From Flabesymbios commensalis (taxonomy: Eukaryota; Annelida; Polychaeta; Terebellida; Flabelligeridae), in assembly GCA_964017125.1 (NCBI GenBank), contig OZ024903.1, forward strand, positions 85,111,865 through 85,175,864: 64,000 nt of DNA. The letters are read 5' to 3'. The notes below the pieces were generated by a model. The model did not search any database. It was given only the letters and a program-made list of their open reading frames with translations, and was not told the DNA's origin. Each line of letters opens with the position of its first letter. Within the stretch, counting starts at the first letter, position 1. The translations under genes and the position numbers were made by a program. Positions 46,761-56,298 of this stretch are shown here, one piece after another.

Positions 46761-47075
46761 TCAGTACTTGGTACTCATCGTACTAGTACATAGTACTGTC
46801 CTACCAGTTACACATTCACACATGAGTGAAGTGACCTTGATCCCAAGGACACAACCCCCAAACAATTTCCCAATGTTGCGAAGGGACGAACATGATATCT
46901 CTCCGACAAACTGCACCAAGCGAGGATTGAACCCGCACGACAGACTGTGGATATCAGCTTTTGCAAAGCTCCGCGCTCGAACTATTTTGCCACGTCCCTC
47001 TGTGTTGTGTGTATATGGCAGTGCTGTGTTTTGGAAGCACAGAAAGTTAGGGCATCTTTGTAAACGCAGAAGCGT
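46761..47075 (-). mobile_element. Possible second tRNA-derived SINE family
   Basis: On the minus strand, GTGCGGGTTCAATCCTCGC (around 46925) resembles a pol III B box in tRNA context. TAGTTCGAGCGCGGAGC, about 60 bases upstream, resembles an A box. The frames seen on both strands have no domains. No target-site duplication was recognised, and a decayed tRNA-like sequence cannot be excluded. Confidence 0.4.
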
Positions 47076-47315
47076 ATAGGCACTTGGTCCTGTTCGAAAC
47101 CATAGAAATGTCTTCACAATCTTATATAGGGCCTACTAGGACCTCCACCGGTGGGCCAGCATTTAACCAACCTTGGGTGAACGTTTCGTGTTTTCTGGGC
47201 CATAACTTATATCAGGTCACATACATGTATATTACATGTATATTACTTCCTCGAGCATCAGGCTACATCTCCTATAGAGCGAAGAAAACTACACACCTCC
47301 TCTTTGGGAGCCTTG
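47076..47315. other. Non-genic stretch with MITE remnant
   Basis: A GGGCCAGC/ACCAACCTTGGGT remnant of the TGTTGG group lies at 47145-47205. Nothing else is recognised. Confidence 0.45.
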
Positions 47316-47390
47316 GGGCCGTATACTCGTACAAGTTACGACCAATCAGAAGCCTACGATATATCGTAACTTGTGCGAGAATACGGGCCC
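47316..47390. mobile_element. 75-bp palindromic MITE, GGGCCGTATNCTCG ends
   Basis: GGGCCGTATACTCGTACAAG with TTACGA is the inverse of TCGTAACTTGTGCGAGAATA with CGGGCCC, giving a stem of about 26 bp with two mismatches. The spacer is about 22 bp. No coding capacity. The superfamily is not assigned. Confidence 0.75.
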
Positions 47391-47600
47391 AGAAAACTAA
47401 CATGAATACAAGCAACTTTTATCCTATTGTTAATATACATCTACAATGTAATGTGTCGCTTTTTTCCATCATTTTTGGTTCAACCAGAAACGTTATTACG
47501 ATACTGTTTTTGAGACAGTGATGATGTGGTCAAGAGAAAAAGTAGTATTTCGATGAAAAGAACACAGTAAAGCAATACGATTAAACTTTTAAGTCGTGTT

Positions 47601-47849
47601 TTAACCCTTATCCTGCTAGACCTGGATATTTACGGTTTTAAGCATATTTTAAGCAAAATAATATTTGACTGAAATGAACAATATAGTTTGTGGTAGATGT
47701 TTAGTTAGTAAAATAACTCAATTTTAGAAGATGTTTATTTTCGAAAAATATCTATATTTTTCGTCATTTGAAGCTGGAAATTGCGTTAGCAATTCCAGCT
47801 TCAAATGACGAAAAATACAATTGAAACAATTCAGCAGGACAAGGGTTAA
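47601..47849 (-). mobile_element. TTAA MITE, AAGCTGGAA-hairpin family (complete copy)
   Basis: The element has TTAA on both sides and the termini CCCTTATCCTGC and GCAGGACAAGGG. A nearly perfect hairpin of 58 bases at 47757-47814 has the stem TTTTCGTCATTTGAAGCTGG. Its tip on the minus strand is TTGCTAACGCAA. The hairpin lies about 35 bp from one end, as in the other TTAA families here. It is a piggyBac-like non-autonomous element by its TTAA and CCC..GGG ends. Confidence 0.82.
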
Positions 47850-49109
47850 GATTTTATGAAAATGACAGAAACTAACAAAACCTGCCTAAGCAGTAACATC
47901 CAGGCCTACCGAAACCTTTCACGTTCTGAACATTAAAGTAGATGGGGCCATCATGATTCGGTGAGTAAACATTGTGGGCGTACAAGACAATGGCATGCAT
48001 GCATGGTGAAAACCCAAAGGAGTGGGTCTCAATTTGAAATCATCATACAATGTCTTAGTTAGCTCTGAAGGGGTTAAAAATGAATGCTATGTTAGAGCAA
48101 AAGCACATCATTCTTATATTTTAAAATGTAGGAATAATTATCACTGAGAAGTTATTGTACTATAAATTAACCTCCCCTCCCCCCGTCCCTATGTAACAAA
48201 AATATCTGCGGTCGATGACATATAGGCCTAAAGTTAAAATCTGATCGAGCCATTTGCTCACAACAACATCTATTTCTGCAAAGATAAATGAAAAATGTCA
48301 AAAGATCAATTTGCTGGACGTCTGAATGACATGACGATTGTAGACGAGTAAATGTCAAATCCAAATACTACAGTAGTGTATTGGTATTTATTATCGCAGT
48401 CAACAAAAAAACGTATATGTAAAAGGACAACGATAAAGCTTCATCAACAGCTGGCAGAGAATGATAATGTCAAATACAATCCTGACATATATAATGCCAC
48501 ACATGGGGTGGGTTTCAATAGTTTTGTTACCCACTACAACGTCCTTTGAATAGAACGTTTAAATCATTAAAACACTTTGCTAGAGCGTTACGCTCGTGTT
48601 TACTGAGAAGACTGCCTGTAGCCATTAATAATATTAGTCCCTAATTAGTAAAACACAACATTCAGACTGGGAGCATCTCTGACGTTGAACCATCTGTTCA
48701 CGTTCATAGTCAACTCGGCTTCTAACACTTGCCTTATCACAGGGGGATAGTTGAATATCCACAACCAAATTCAGATAAACATCGGGACAGATCCGACAAA
48801 ACCTCAATTCAATGTTTGGCTAGCGTCGCAACATTTTGATCCAAGACTCGTGTTTAGGCCTACTTTTAACCATTGATATACATGTCAATACCGTCACAGG
48901 TGTTAATCGGGTAGCACCTAAGTGACCCGGCCTGCATCCGGATCTCGGTGCAGACAAACAAGGACAACATGTTTGAGATGTTTAGATCCAAGGATAATAG
49001 CAGTTAGAGTTAGAAAGTCACGCTAGTTATTCTATTTTCATCTACATATATTATATCGAAACTAGAGAAGATGTGAAACAAGTTGGCAAGATAAGTAGAT
49101 GACTGAATC
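47850..49109. other. Non-genic stretch
   Basis: No supported gene is present. A TGTTTGGCTAGCGTCGCAAC remnant lies near 48811. Confidence 0.5.
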
Positions 49110-49214
49110 CAGTAAACACAAAACATTTGTATAACATTTATACAGTGTTGGACCAACGTCGCAGATGTTGGGCCGATGCTGTATAAATGTTATACAAATG
49201 TTTTGTGTTTACTG
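49110..49214. mobile_element. 105-bp full hairpin MITE, CAGTAAACACAAAAC ends
   Basis: The first 36 bases (CAGTAAACACAAAACATTTG onward) are the exact reverse complement of the last 36. The core is GGACCAACGTCG / GATGTTGGGCCGA. A sister copy is at 50661-50769. No coding capacity and no clear target-site duplication. Confidence 0.85.
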
Positions 49215-49230
49215 CATACATGAATGGATT

Positions 49231-49534
49231 GGGTTATAGGCCACCTTTGTGCACATGAGGCTAAACAGGCCCAGAAAAACCTCCTGAGAGTGGTGAGATG
49301 AATAAGATGACACTGCCCTCCAGACACAGGTTGCAAAATTCGAGCCTTGGTGGTCTAAGGCCGAGCACACTACCTCACGGAGGCTACCTACAATATTGAA
49401 CCTTCACGGGTGAGCGGGCAAGAAACTTTTTTGCTTCTTTGAAACCTGAATGCCAGAGCGGGTGACGAACCCGCGATCTCCGACTTTTCGGACAGACAGC
49501 GTTAACCACTACTTGTACACCGGGCCACCGCCCT
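49231..49534 (-). mobile_element. tRNA-derived SINE, older minus-strand copy
   Basis: This matches the SINE at 31778-32089 in reverse: GGCCACCTTTGTGCACAT, AACCTCCTGAGAGTGGTGAG, TCGAGCCTTGGTGGTC, then a B-box region (GACGAACCCGCGATC) and A-box region (GTTAACCACTAC). Divergence is moderate, so it is an older insertion. It directly follows the hairpin MITE. Confidence 0.82.
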
Positions 49535-49683
49535 GATTCGCAGTATTTTAACTCATTTGTGATGACATTGTTATCATATTTGTTTTGAATCAAAATAAAC
49601 GTGAGCAATATGGGTTTAAAGAGTCTGATCTATAAATACAAAATTCGTGTAAAATTTACCATTTGCTTATTTGAGAGTGTTAA

Positions 49684-50334
49684 GCCCTGTCACACTACAA
49701 CGTTCTTGTCAAAAAGCTGAGACAATCTTTCCATCTGCTGACCTGATTGCGTCCATGTATAGTCCTTCTACCGTTCCCAGCGTCCTTCTACAGTCCTTCT
49801 ACAGTCCTTCTACAGTACCGCCCAGTCAACGTTCTCCGTTCTCCTGACATTCGTCCACCGTTCGGTCGGATTGGACGGTACTGAGGGGTTCAGGTCGGAA
49901 CGCTGCAGAAAGAGCTGTACATGGACTGTATAAGGACGTTTTGGGAGCGTTCGAGATGCGCTCGCTGTGTTTCTACCAATCACTAAAGGCCCTGTATCAC
50001 TACAACGTTCTTGTCCAACGTTCCAACTGCGTTCCTAAAAAAAATATTTTCTGAGCAGAACGTTGGAGAACGTTTCAAAAAGTTGCGAAAATCTTCTTAT
50101 CCGCTGACCTGATAGCGTCCATGTACAGTCCTTCTGCCGTCCTTCTACCGCTTCTACCTTCTACCACCAAGTCAACGTTCTAATACTGCGTCCTACAACG
50201 TTCTCCTGCCATTCTGCCACCGTCCTCGACGACCTTCAACCGCCCTTCCTTTGTCCATGTACAGTCCTCTATATGTATTATGCCGTCCGTCAAGCATTAG
50301 TCTAACGACCACGTAACAGTTTTTTTTTTATAAA
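49684..50334. mobile_element. Terminal region of a PIF/Harbinger-like element, partly duplicated
   Basis: GGCCCTGT(C/A)(A/T)CACTACAACG with TTCTTGTC occurs at 49684 and again at 49988. Each copy is followed by related sequence (CGCTGACCTGATAGCGTCC, ATGTACAGTCCTTCT). The region is rich in GTCCTTCTAC and AACGTTCT motifs. It leads directly into the transposase fragment at 50335. I infer two copies of one transposon end, through nesting or tandem duplication. Confidence 0.6.
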
Positions 50335-50527
50335 ATGGCTCGACATGTGAGAGGAAAAATCCAGTTTCTAAGAAATTCATCGGCAGTGGTTTGCCAGCCA
50401 TTTGGTAATATGGGGGCTTTCAGCACTTCATCTACATACTCATCATTCATTGCCTTCATCAATGAAGTTGATGAAGGCAGCCCCATCCTCTCGCCGTAGC
50501 TCTACCATCAGCTGATCGTACAGACCA
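50335..50527 (-). pseudogene. HARBI1-like (PIF/Harbinger) transposase remnant
   Basis: The minus strand reads YDQLMVELRREDGAAFINFI (50465-50525), then, after a short out-of-frame step, MNDEYVDEVLKAPILPNGW and TADEFLRNWIFPLTCRAI (50335-50460). The first block matches the N-terminal part of HARBI1-type nucleases. The second matches the block ending EEFxxxWxFPxxxGAxDGKH, which carries the first catalytic aspartate. The middle of the protein (about 60-80 residues in the family) has been deleted. The copy stops just before the DGKH motif, so it cannot be active. A Harbinger nuclease with its Myb-like partner normally cuts and pastes the element. Confidence 0.75.
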
Positions 50528-50660
50528 AGCATTTAAGGGCTAAACGTGACTAACTAGGAATTTTATAATATAGGAATATTTTGTCACCTCAGATATCAGA
50601 TTTGACAAACACGTCTCTCAGTGATTAACATTGTCAATGGATCTCATCTAAATTTGACTT

Positions 50661-50769
50661 CCCAGCAAACACAAAACATTTGTATAACATTTGTACAATG
50701 TTGAACCAACGTCGGAGACGTTAGGCGGACGTTGTACAAATGTTATGCACATGTTTTGTCTTTGCTGGG
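50661..50769. mobile_element. 109-bp hairpin MITE, CCCAGCAAACACAAAAC ends
   Basis: CCCAGCAAACACAAAACATT and TTTTGTCTTTGCTGGG are inverted ends of an almost full-length hairpin. The core is GAACCAACGTCGGAGACG. It is a sister of 49110-49214 with a few mismatches. Confidence 0.83.
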
Positions 50770-50785
50770 TTGTATCAGTAATTTT

Positions 50786-50836
50786 CAGCCACTTGAGGTT
50801 GTGGATCGCGGTAGCAAGACAAAAGTTCAAGTGGCT
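50786..50836 (-). repeat. TTAA-MITE-type hairpin, tip TTGCTACCGCGA
   Basis: GCCACTTGAGGTTGTGGA / TCGCGGTAGCAA / AAAAGTTCAAGTGGC form an imperfect hairpin. Read on the minus strand the tip at 50806-50817 is TTGCTACCGCGA, matching the tips of the TTAA MITE families. No termini were identified. Confidence 0.55.
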
Positions 50837-51732
50837 TATCTGTCACAATTCTTTAATGTAGTTCCTATGTGTTTCTTGACTTGTCAATACAAATAATATT
50901 AAGCAAATACAATGGCTATTATGACCTCAATGCTGGGTGTAAAGCCAATAATTTTCTATTTAATTTATAATCGTGTTTTTTAAAACAATATGAGTCTCAT
51001 TAAAGATACACGACTTCAAGTGGGTGAAAATTTAGATAAGATGACATACTGAGTGCAGAGGAAATCCTACACAAATCAAATAATCGATGACAACATTCTA
51101 GAGTACAGATAAATCATAAATCGGGGAAAAATAACAACTAACAATTATCTAGAAGTATACATTTTAGATATAAAATAGATAATAATAATATACTGATAAT
51201 AATTGATCTTTCTCAGCTTTTTAGAATGAGAACACATCATACACGCAGACAAATCAAAAGAACAAAAAAAATAGAGTTAATCTATGTACATGTACATATG
51301 CATTCCAGGTAAAGCAAATAAGTGATCTGTCTATTATTAGTATTTTCTTTTCCTGGTGTTTTTAATTAGCAATTCAAGATAATTAAAATAAGCCAAACTA
51401 CTGATAAATTAATAATTGTGCATCTAATATTTCTGAATTGCCTCACGTCACAGAAGTTTGATAATGTCAGCGTGCCTTGGCGACTTTATCATATTATTTT
51501 CTTCGTCGGCAGCCATTTGTAAATCTCATGCATGAAATGTCAAAAGTCCATCTATTTCGATCATTGTAAGTCATATCTTCTCAGTAATAACGAGGCACTG
51601 ATCCAATGCTGGCTCATGGTTTGCTCATTAGTGTGCATTTTCCTCCATTATGTAATGCATTTTAACACAATTGTATCGTTTATTTACTCTTTCGTTCGTT
51701 TGTTGGCTCGCTCGCTCGTTGCTCGATCATTT
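50837..51732. other. Non-genic stretch
   Basis: Nothing is recognised apart from a stray CGACTTCAAGTGGGTGAAAA hairpin arm near 51008. The long plus-strand frame starting at 51532 is an extension of the following minisatellite. Confidence 0.5.
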
Positions 51733-52385
51733 ATACAATGTGCCTGCCTGCCAGTCTGCCTGTCCGTCTTGTGTGCCTTTCTGTCTGTCTTAAATGCCTG
51801 CCTGTCTATCTTGTGTGTCTGCATGCCCGCCTTGCGTGCCTGCTTGTCCGTCTTGCATACCTGCCTGTCCGTCTTGAGTTCTTGTCTGTTTATCTTGTGT
51901 GTATGTCTGGTCGTCTTGTGTGCCTTCCTGTCCGTATTGCGTGCCTTTTTGTCTGTCTCGCTTACATGCCTGTCTGTCCCTACCTCTCTATCTTCTGTGC
52001 CCGTCTGGTCGTCTTACGTTCCTGTCTGTCTGTTTTGTGTGCATGTCTGTCCGTCTTGCGTTCATATCTGTCTGTCTTGCGAGCCTGCTTGTCTGTCTCG
52101 CTTGCATGCCTGTCGTCTCGAACCCCTGCCTGTCTATATTGCGTACCTGTCTCTCCGTTTTACGTGCATGTCTGTCTGTTTTGTGTGCAAGCATGTCCGT
52201 CATGTTTGTCTGTCTATCCGTCTTGTGTGCCTTCCCGTCCGTCCTGTGTGCATGTCTGTCCGTCTTACGTGCCTGTCTGTCCGTCTAATGTACATGCCTG
52301 TTCGTCTTGTGTGCATGACTGTCCGGCTTGCGTGCCTAATTGTCCGTCTTGAGTGCCTGCCTGTCCGTCTTACGTACCTTTCTGT
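51733..52385. repeat. 21-bp minisatellite (TGCCTGTCTGTCCGTCTTGYG)
   Basis: About 31 diverged copies of a pyrimidine-rich 21-bp unit. All three plus-strand frames stay open for 100-300 codons (for example ACLSVLR repeats) because the unit is seven codons long. It is a repeat, not a gene: three overlapping frames are open at once and there is no non-repeat domain. Confidence 0.9.
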
Positions 52386-52409
52386 TTTAATTATAAATCA
52401 ACGAATAAC

Positions 52410-52490
52410 TAAGTGAATGAATGAATGAATGAATGAATGAATGAATGAATGAATGAATGAATGAATGAATGAATGAATGAATGAATGAAT
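52410..52490. repeat. (GAAT)n microsatellite
   Basis: About 20 perfect GAAT/AATG units directly follow the 21-bp minisatellite. Confidence 0.95.
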
Positions 52491-52939
52491 ATTCGTGACA
52501 GGCGCTGACACACCGGCCTAGTAGCATTTTGTTTCGGTGATATTTCACTGACACTTAATTATCTAAGTAGGGATACTTTAATTTCGATAGTTATGATACA
52601 CGGCATCGCTGTTTTGACATTTCAAATAGTTCAACAACATGCACAACGAAATGCACGATATTGACAAATTACAAGAGAAACGCCGAGCCACGTTAGCGCT
52701 ACATTGGACCAATGTTTTTTCTGTTTATGGGAATCTCAATGTGTGACTTCGTGAGTGTCTGATAATGGAATTGACTGTGGAGTTTTAGACTGCGCATGCA
52801 TGTCATTTCCGGTTGTGATCCTACCACGTGATGTTCAAAAGCAGCACACACATTAAACTGTGATGCAAACAGTTAAACGCCTCATGAACCATTTTGTAGT
52901 TGGTACCGAAGAATATAAAAATACGGTGTCATGTAAATT

Positions 52940-53310
52940 TCAGACCGAAAAAACGCAACTGAAATAGTTTATGTTAATCAAATAATTCAATTTCGCAGAT
53001 GTGTGTATAAATAACGTTAGTTGTCATCATTTAAAGCTGTAATTGGGCTAACAATTCCAGCTTAACCCTTTACGGCCAAATTATTCAATCTGAATTTTCA
53101 CCCACCTGAAGTTGTGTCTCGCTGACGCGATCCTCAACTTCAAGTGAGTGAAAATTATTCAGATTTGACAAAATGGAGGTCAACTGTTTTCAAATATTGC
53201 TGATTGATGTCATATTGTGCTAATAAAAAATGAGAACCCGAATATATGCGACACCGGCGGTTAAAGGTAAAAATAATTAAAATAAAAAAAAATAGCAATT
53301 CAAGGGTTCA
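52940..53310 (-). mobile_element. Decayed AAGCTGGAA-family TTAA MITE, split by another MITE
   Basis: Left piece: TAGTTTATGTTAATCAAATA, GTCATCATTTAAAGCTG, AATTGGGCTAACAATT and CCAGC. Right piece after 53280: TAGCAATTCAAGGGTT. These match the element at 47601-47849 either side of its hairpin. The insertion falls at a TTAA that the hairpin arm would supply (left arm ATTTAAAGCTG). Confidence 0.5.
53062..53280 (+). mobile_element. TTAA MITE, CCCTTTAACCGCC family (copy c, nested)
   Basis: The left end is TTAACCCTTTACGGCC, with the hairpin tip TCGCTGACGCGA, and the right end GGCGGTTAAAGGTAA. It is a slightly shortened and decayed copy of 53549-53793 and lies inside the remnant at 52940-53310. Confidence 0.75.
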
Positions 53311-53548
53311 TTTATTGTTCATTTAAAGTGGCTTTCGAGAAATCGGACCAAGTCTAGTGTTCTACCACCGACCAACCGAAGAGTAGTTCAGCCTGTTGCA
53401 TAAGCAGATCGGCCGATCACCGCCGCCATTCAGTTGTTATTTAAATTAAGGGGTAGGATACCAGACTTGGACCCCAACATTAAAGCAGTACTGGGTAAAG
53501 GCGTCGTGTTTTCTTGATAAAAGCGTATACATCCCTGTGTTTGTGTCT
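53311..53548. other. Spacer with TGTTGG-group remnant
   Basis: GGACCCCAACATTAAAGCAG near 53470 is a decayed member of the palindromic repeat group. Nothing else is seen. Confidence 0.45.
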
Positions 53549-53793
53549 TTAACCCTTTAACCGCCAAATTATTCAATTTGAATTTTTACCCACTTGAAGT
53601 TGTGTCTCGCTGACGCGATCCACAACTTCAAGTGAGTGAAAATTATTCAGATTTGACAAAATGGACGTCAACTCTTTTTAAATCTTGCTGGTTGATGTCA
53701 AATTTTATCTTTAACATATTTAAAATGTGGTACTTTATGTGCTGATAAAAATGTAAACCCGAATATATGCGGCACCGGCGGTTAAAGGGTTAA
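53549..53793 (+). mobile_element. TTAA MITE, CCCTTTAACCGCC family (copy d)
   Basis: TTAA is present on both sides, with CCCTTTAACCGCC and GGCGGTTAAAGGG ends. The hairpin CCACTTGAAGTTGTG / TCGCTGACGCGA / CACAACTTCAAGTG is intact. It is the best-preserved copy together with 881-1128. Confidence 0.85.
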
Positions 53794-53877
53794 GTTGTCG
53801 TCTCTCTCATGAACAATTAACCACACCAGCCCAGGCGAGTAGTCGGACCACAGCTACATGCCAGACACCTTCCAATC

Positions 53878-54129
53878 TTAACCCTTTAAGCCCTCGCGAT
53901 GCATTAAAGCATCATTTTACATCCCTGAAAACAGACTTAATTTTCTTACAACCAAGGGTTTTAGAACGAAAATTTCTATGAAACTGACTTGCCAATACAT
54001 GGCAATTTTCTTTAATTTTCAAACCACACCAAATCATCTTCATCCACTACAAGTCGAGAATTGCGGCAGCAATTCGCGACTTGTAGTGGATGAAGATGAC
54101 AATGGTAAACTCAGGCCTGAAAGGGTTAA
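53878..54129 (+). mobile_element. TTAA MITE, GCCCTCGCGATGC family (complete copy)
   Basis: TTAA is present on both sides, with termini CCCTTTAAGCCCTCGCGATG and CAGGCCTGAAAGGG. A 64-base hairpin at 54035-54098 has the stem CATCTTCATCCACTACAAGT. Read on the minus strand the tip is TTGCTGCCGCAA. The hairpin lies about 30 bp from the right end. It is non-autonomous. Confidence 0.83.
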
Positions 54130-54593
54130 ACAAGAATCAGCAGAACGTAAACCAGTTCCTAATCGCTGAAGAAGATCGCACCAGGCTATGGACAGTCCGA
54201 GCCTGCAGTACGAGAAATAAGAAAATAACCCCAGTCACAGAAAATACGAGATATTGATCCATACAATGTTGTTTTAATGTTAGTATACCTTGTGCGGTAT
54301 GGGCCCCACATTTAACCAACATTTACTCAACCTGCTCGCTTTACCTGGGTGTTTTATTTCAAAAGTGATATGAATACACTTCGTAAGGTTTACGGATTTC
54401 ATACGGATCATATCCTTTTTTACCTGACGTGTTTTATTTAATATTATCTAGGTAGCTCTGTCACCCACTCGGCTCGAGACGTCAAATCAATGTTGTTTTA
54501 ATTCTGGGCCGGAGTCGTAAACAGCGGTCCAGCATTAAGCCAATATTGGCTCGACGTTTCGTCAATGTTGGGTTTATTACGGTCAGTTTTATT
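54130..54593. other. Spacer with two TGTTGG-group remnants
   Basis: Remnants lie at about 54260-54350 (ATACAATGTTGTTTTAATG) and 54490-54570 (CTGGGCCGGAGTCG). No gene is supported. Confidence 0.45.
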
Positions 54594-54830
54594 GGGCGAG
54601 GGACCCCGATGTAGTGGTTGCTGTCACACTGGAGCCCGCGGGTTTGTCTACCGATGGAAAAAAATATTCCATGTTTACTCGTATAGATTCAGTATTGTGA
54701 TGAGAAATCGTAACCGAGAGTTAACGTGTTCAAAATCAGATAGCCAGGGTTTCGAATCCTGTGTCTGGAAGACAATGTCAGCGCCTCTGAGCTCGGATTT
54801 AGGCGCTATAAAAGTATTATTTATTGACTG
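54594..54830 (+). mobile_element. tRNA-derived SINE, partial older copy
   Basis: GGGCGAGGGACCCCGATG, TAGTGGTTGCTGTC, a decayed B-box (CGCGGGTTTGTCTACC), and the body motif GGTTTCGAATCCTGTGTCTG match the SINE at 31778-32089. It lacks the perfect tail and target repeats. Confidence 0.7.
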
Positions 54831-54877
54831 ATTAGTGATTGATGACCTGGACCAGGGTACCATGTATGTACCATTCA

Positions 54878-55455
54878 TTTATTCATTCATTCATTCATTC
54901 ATTTATTCATTCATTCATTCATTCATTCATTCATTCATTCATTCATTCATTCATTATTTCATTTATTCATTTATTCATTTATTCATTCATTCATTCATTC
55001 ATTCATTCATTCATTCATACAATATTTTATACATTAACCCATTTAGTCAATCAGTCAGTGAGTCAGTCAGTGAGTCAGTCAGTGAGTCAGTCAGTGAGTC
55101 AGTCAGTCAGTCAGTCAGTGAGTCAGTGAGTCAGTGAGTCAGTGAGTCAGTGAGTCAGTGAGTCAGTGAGTCAGTGAGTCAGTGAGTCAGTGAGTCAGTG
55201 AGTCAGTCAGTCAGTCAGTCAGTCAGTCAGTCAGTCAGTCAGTCAGTCAGTCAGTCAGTCAGTCAGTCAGTCAGTCAGTCAGTCAGTCAGTCAGTCAGTC
55301 AGTCAGTCAGTCAGTCAGTCAGTCAGTCAGTCAGTCAGTCAGTCAGTCAGTCAGTCAGTCAGTCAGTCAGTCAGTCAGTCAGTCAGTCAGTCAGTCAGTC
55401 AGTCAGTCAGTCAGTCAGTCAGTCAGTCAGTCAGTCAGTCAGTCAGTCAGTCAGA
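54878..55455. repeat. (TTCA)n followed by (GTCA)n microsatellites
   Basis: About 140 bp of TTCA/TTTA repeats (54878-55017) is followed, after about 30 bp, by about 400 bp of GTCA repeats (55050-55455). The first half of the second block alternates GAGTCA with CAGTCA. Open frames across it (SVSQ repeats) are periodicity only. Confidence 0.97.
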
Positions 55456-56298
55456 GTATTTTTGAGGACCTAAACTGGCATTTAGAATTACAAACAAAAT
55501 GTATTTGCAGCTCTGTGCAAATGAAATATTTGCACTACGTGGCATCATTCTTTCTCCAAACTGGTAATAGGTTACTGCATTCCCGCTAAAAGTCACATAA
55601 CCTCTATCCAATGTCCGTCTATATATAGTTTTGTAAATAATAGACTTGTGTCCTCGGTGCGAGGTCATGTCTTTTAATTTGACTGATGAGTTCGTGAAGA
55701 ATTCCTGTCGCGACTTTCACTCTTAGGACACAAAAAATTTACTCTCCTTTTTCTCTTTGGGATGAAAACTCAGGCAGCAATTCTCATCCCAAAGAAATAT
55801 CTTGATTTTCCGAAATCGCACCCTAGTATTATAGATTAGAGCATTTTGTAAGCAATTGATTTATTCAGCATACGTCATGCGGTACATGTATGTGACGATG
55901 AGGATCAAATGGTCTATTTCGGAACATACCGCATTTGTCGGGATGAATATAGATCAGGCTGATTTATTTGGAGTTGATGAATTATCATTAATTAAACAGA
56001 AACGATTACTAATCAGTGAAATTAAAATATACCATGCAATTAGGAAAATATCATGAAATTTGCTCACACACCTTCCCCCCCCCCCCCAAGGTTATCTTAT
56101 TTATATTATGTGCTAGCACGACTCACGACTTTCAAGTGTGTAAAAATGACTCGTATTTATTCAAGTTGAGACCAGCTATTGTCAAATCTAGATGTTGAAA
56201 CCGTTATCTCCCAGTAACAGTGATTTGATAATACAACGGATTAAAAACAATTGTAGTTTTGGTTTAGCGTTGAAAGGGTTAATATGCTCACAACAATA
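55456..56298. other. Non-genic stretch
   Basis: No gene is supported. Contains the hairpin at 55752-55795, a C11 tract near 56079 and a GACTTTCAAGTGTGTAAAAA fragment of a MITE hairpin arm. Confidence 0.5.
55752..55795 (-). repeat. Hairpin with CTTTGGGATGA stem
   Basis: CTTTGGGATGA and TCATCCCAAAG form a perfect 11-bp stem. The internal part on the minus strand reads GAATTGCTGCCTGAG, a decayed form of the TTGC-TGC-CGCAA tip. It is probably a further MITE family, with ends not identified. Confidence 0.5.

Noticed and set aside
46768-47521. Frames of 100-145 codons on both strands
   Set aside because: They overlap a tRNA-like repeat and a palindromic MITE, have no domains, and run on opposite strands over the same bases.
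51532-52416. 294-codon cysteine/leucine-rich membrane-like protein
   Set aside because: It is a translation of the 21-bp pyrimidine-rich minisatellite; three overlapping frames are open together.
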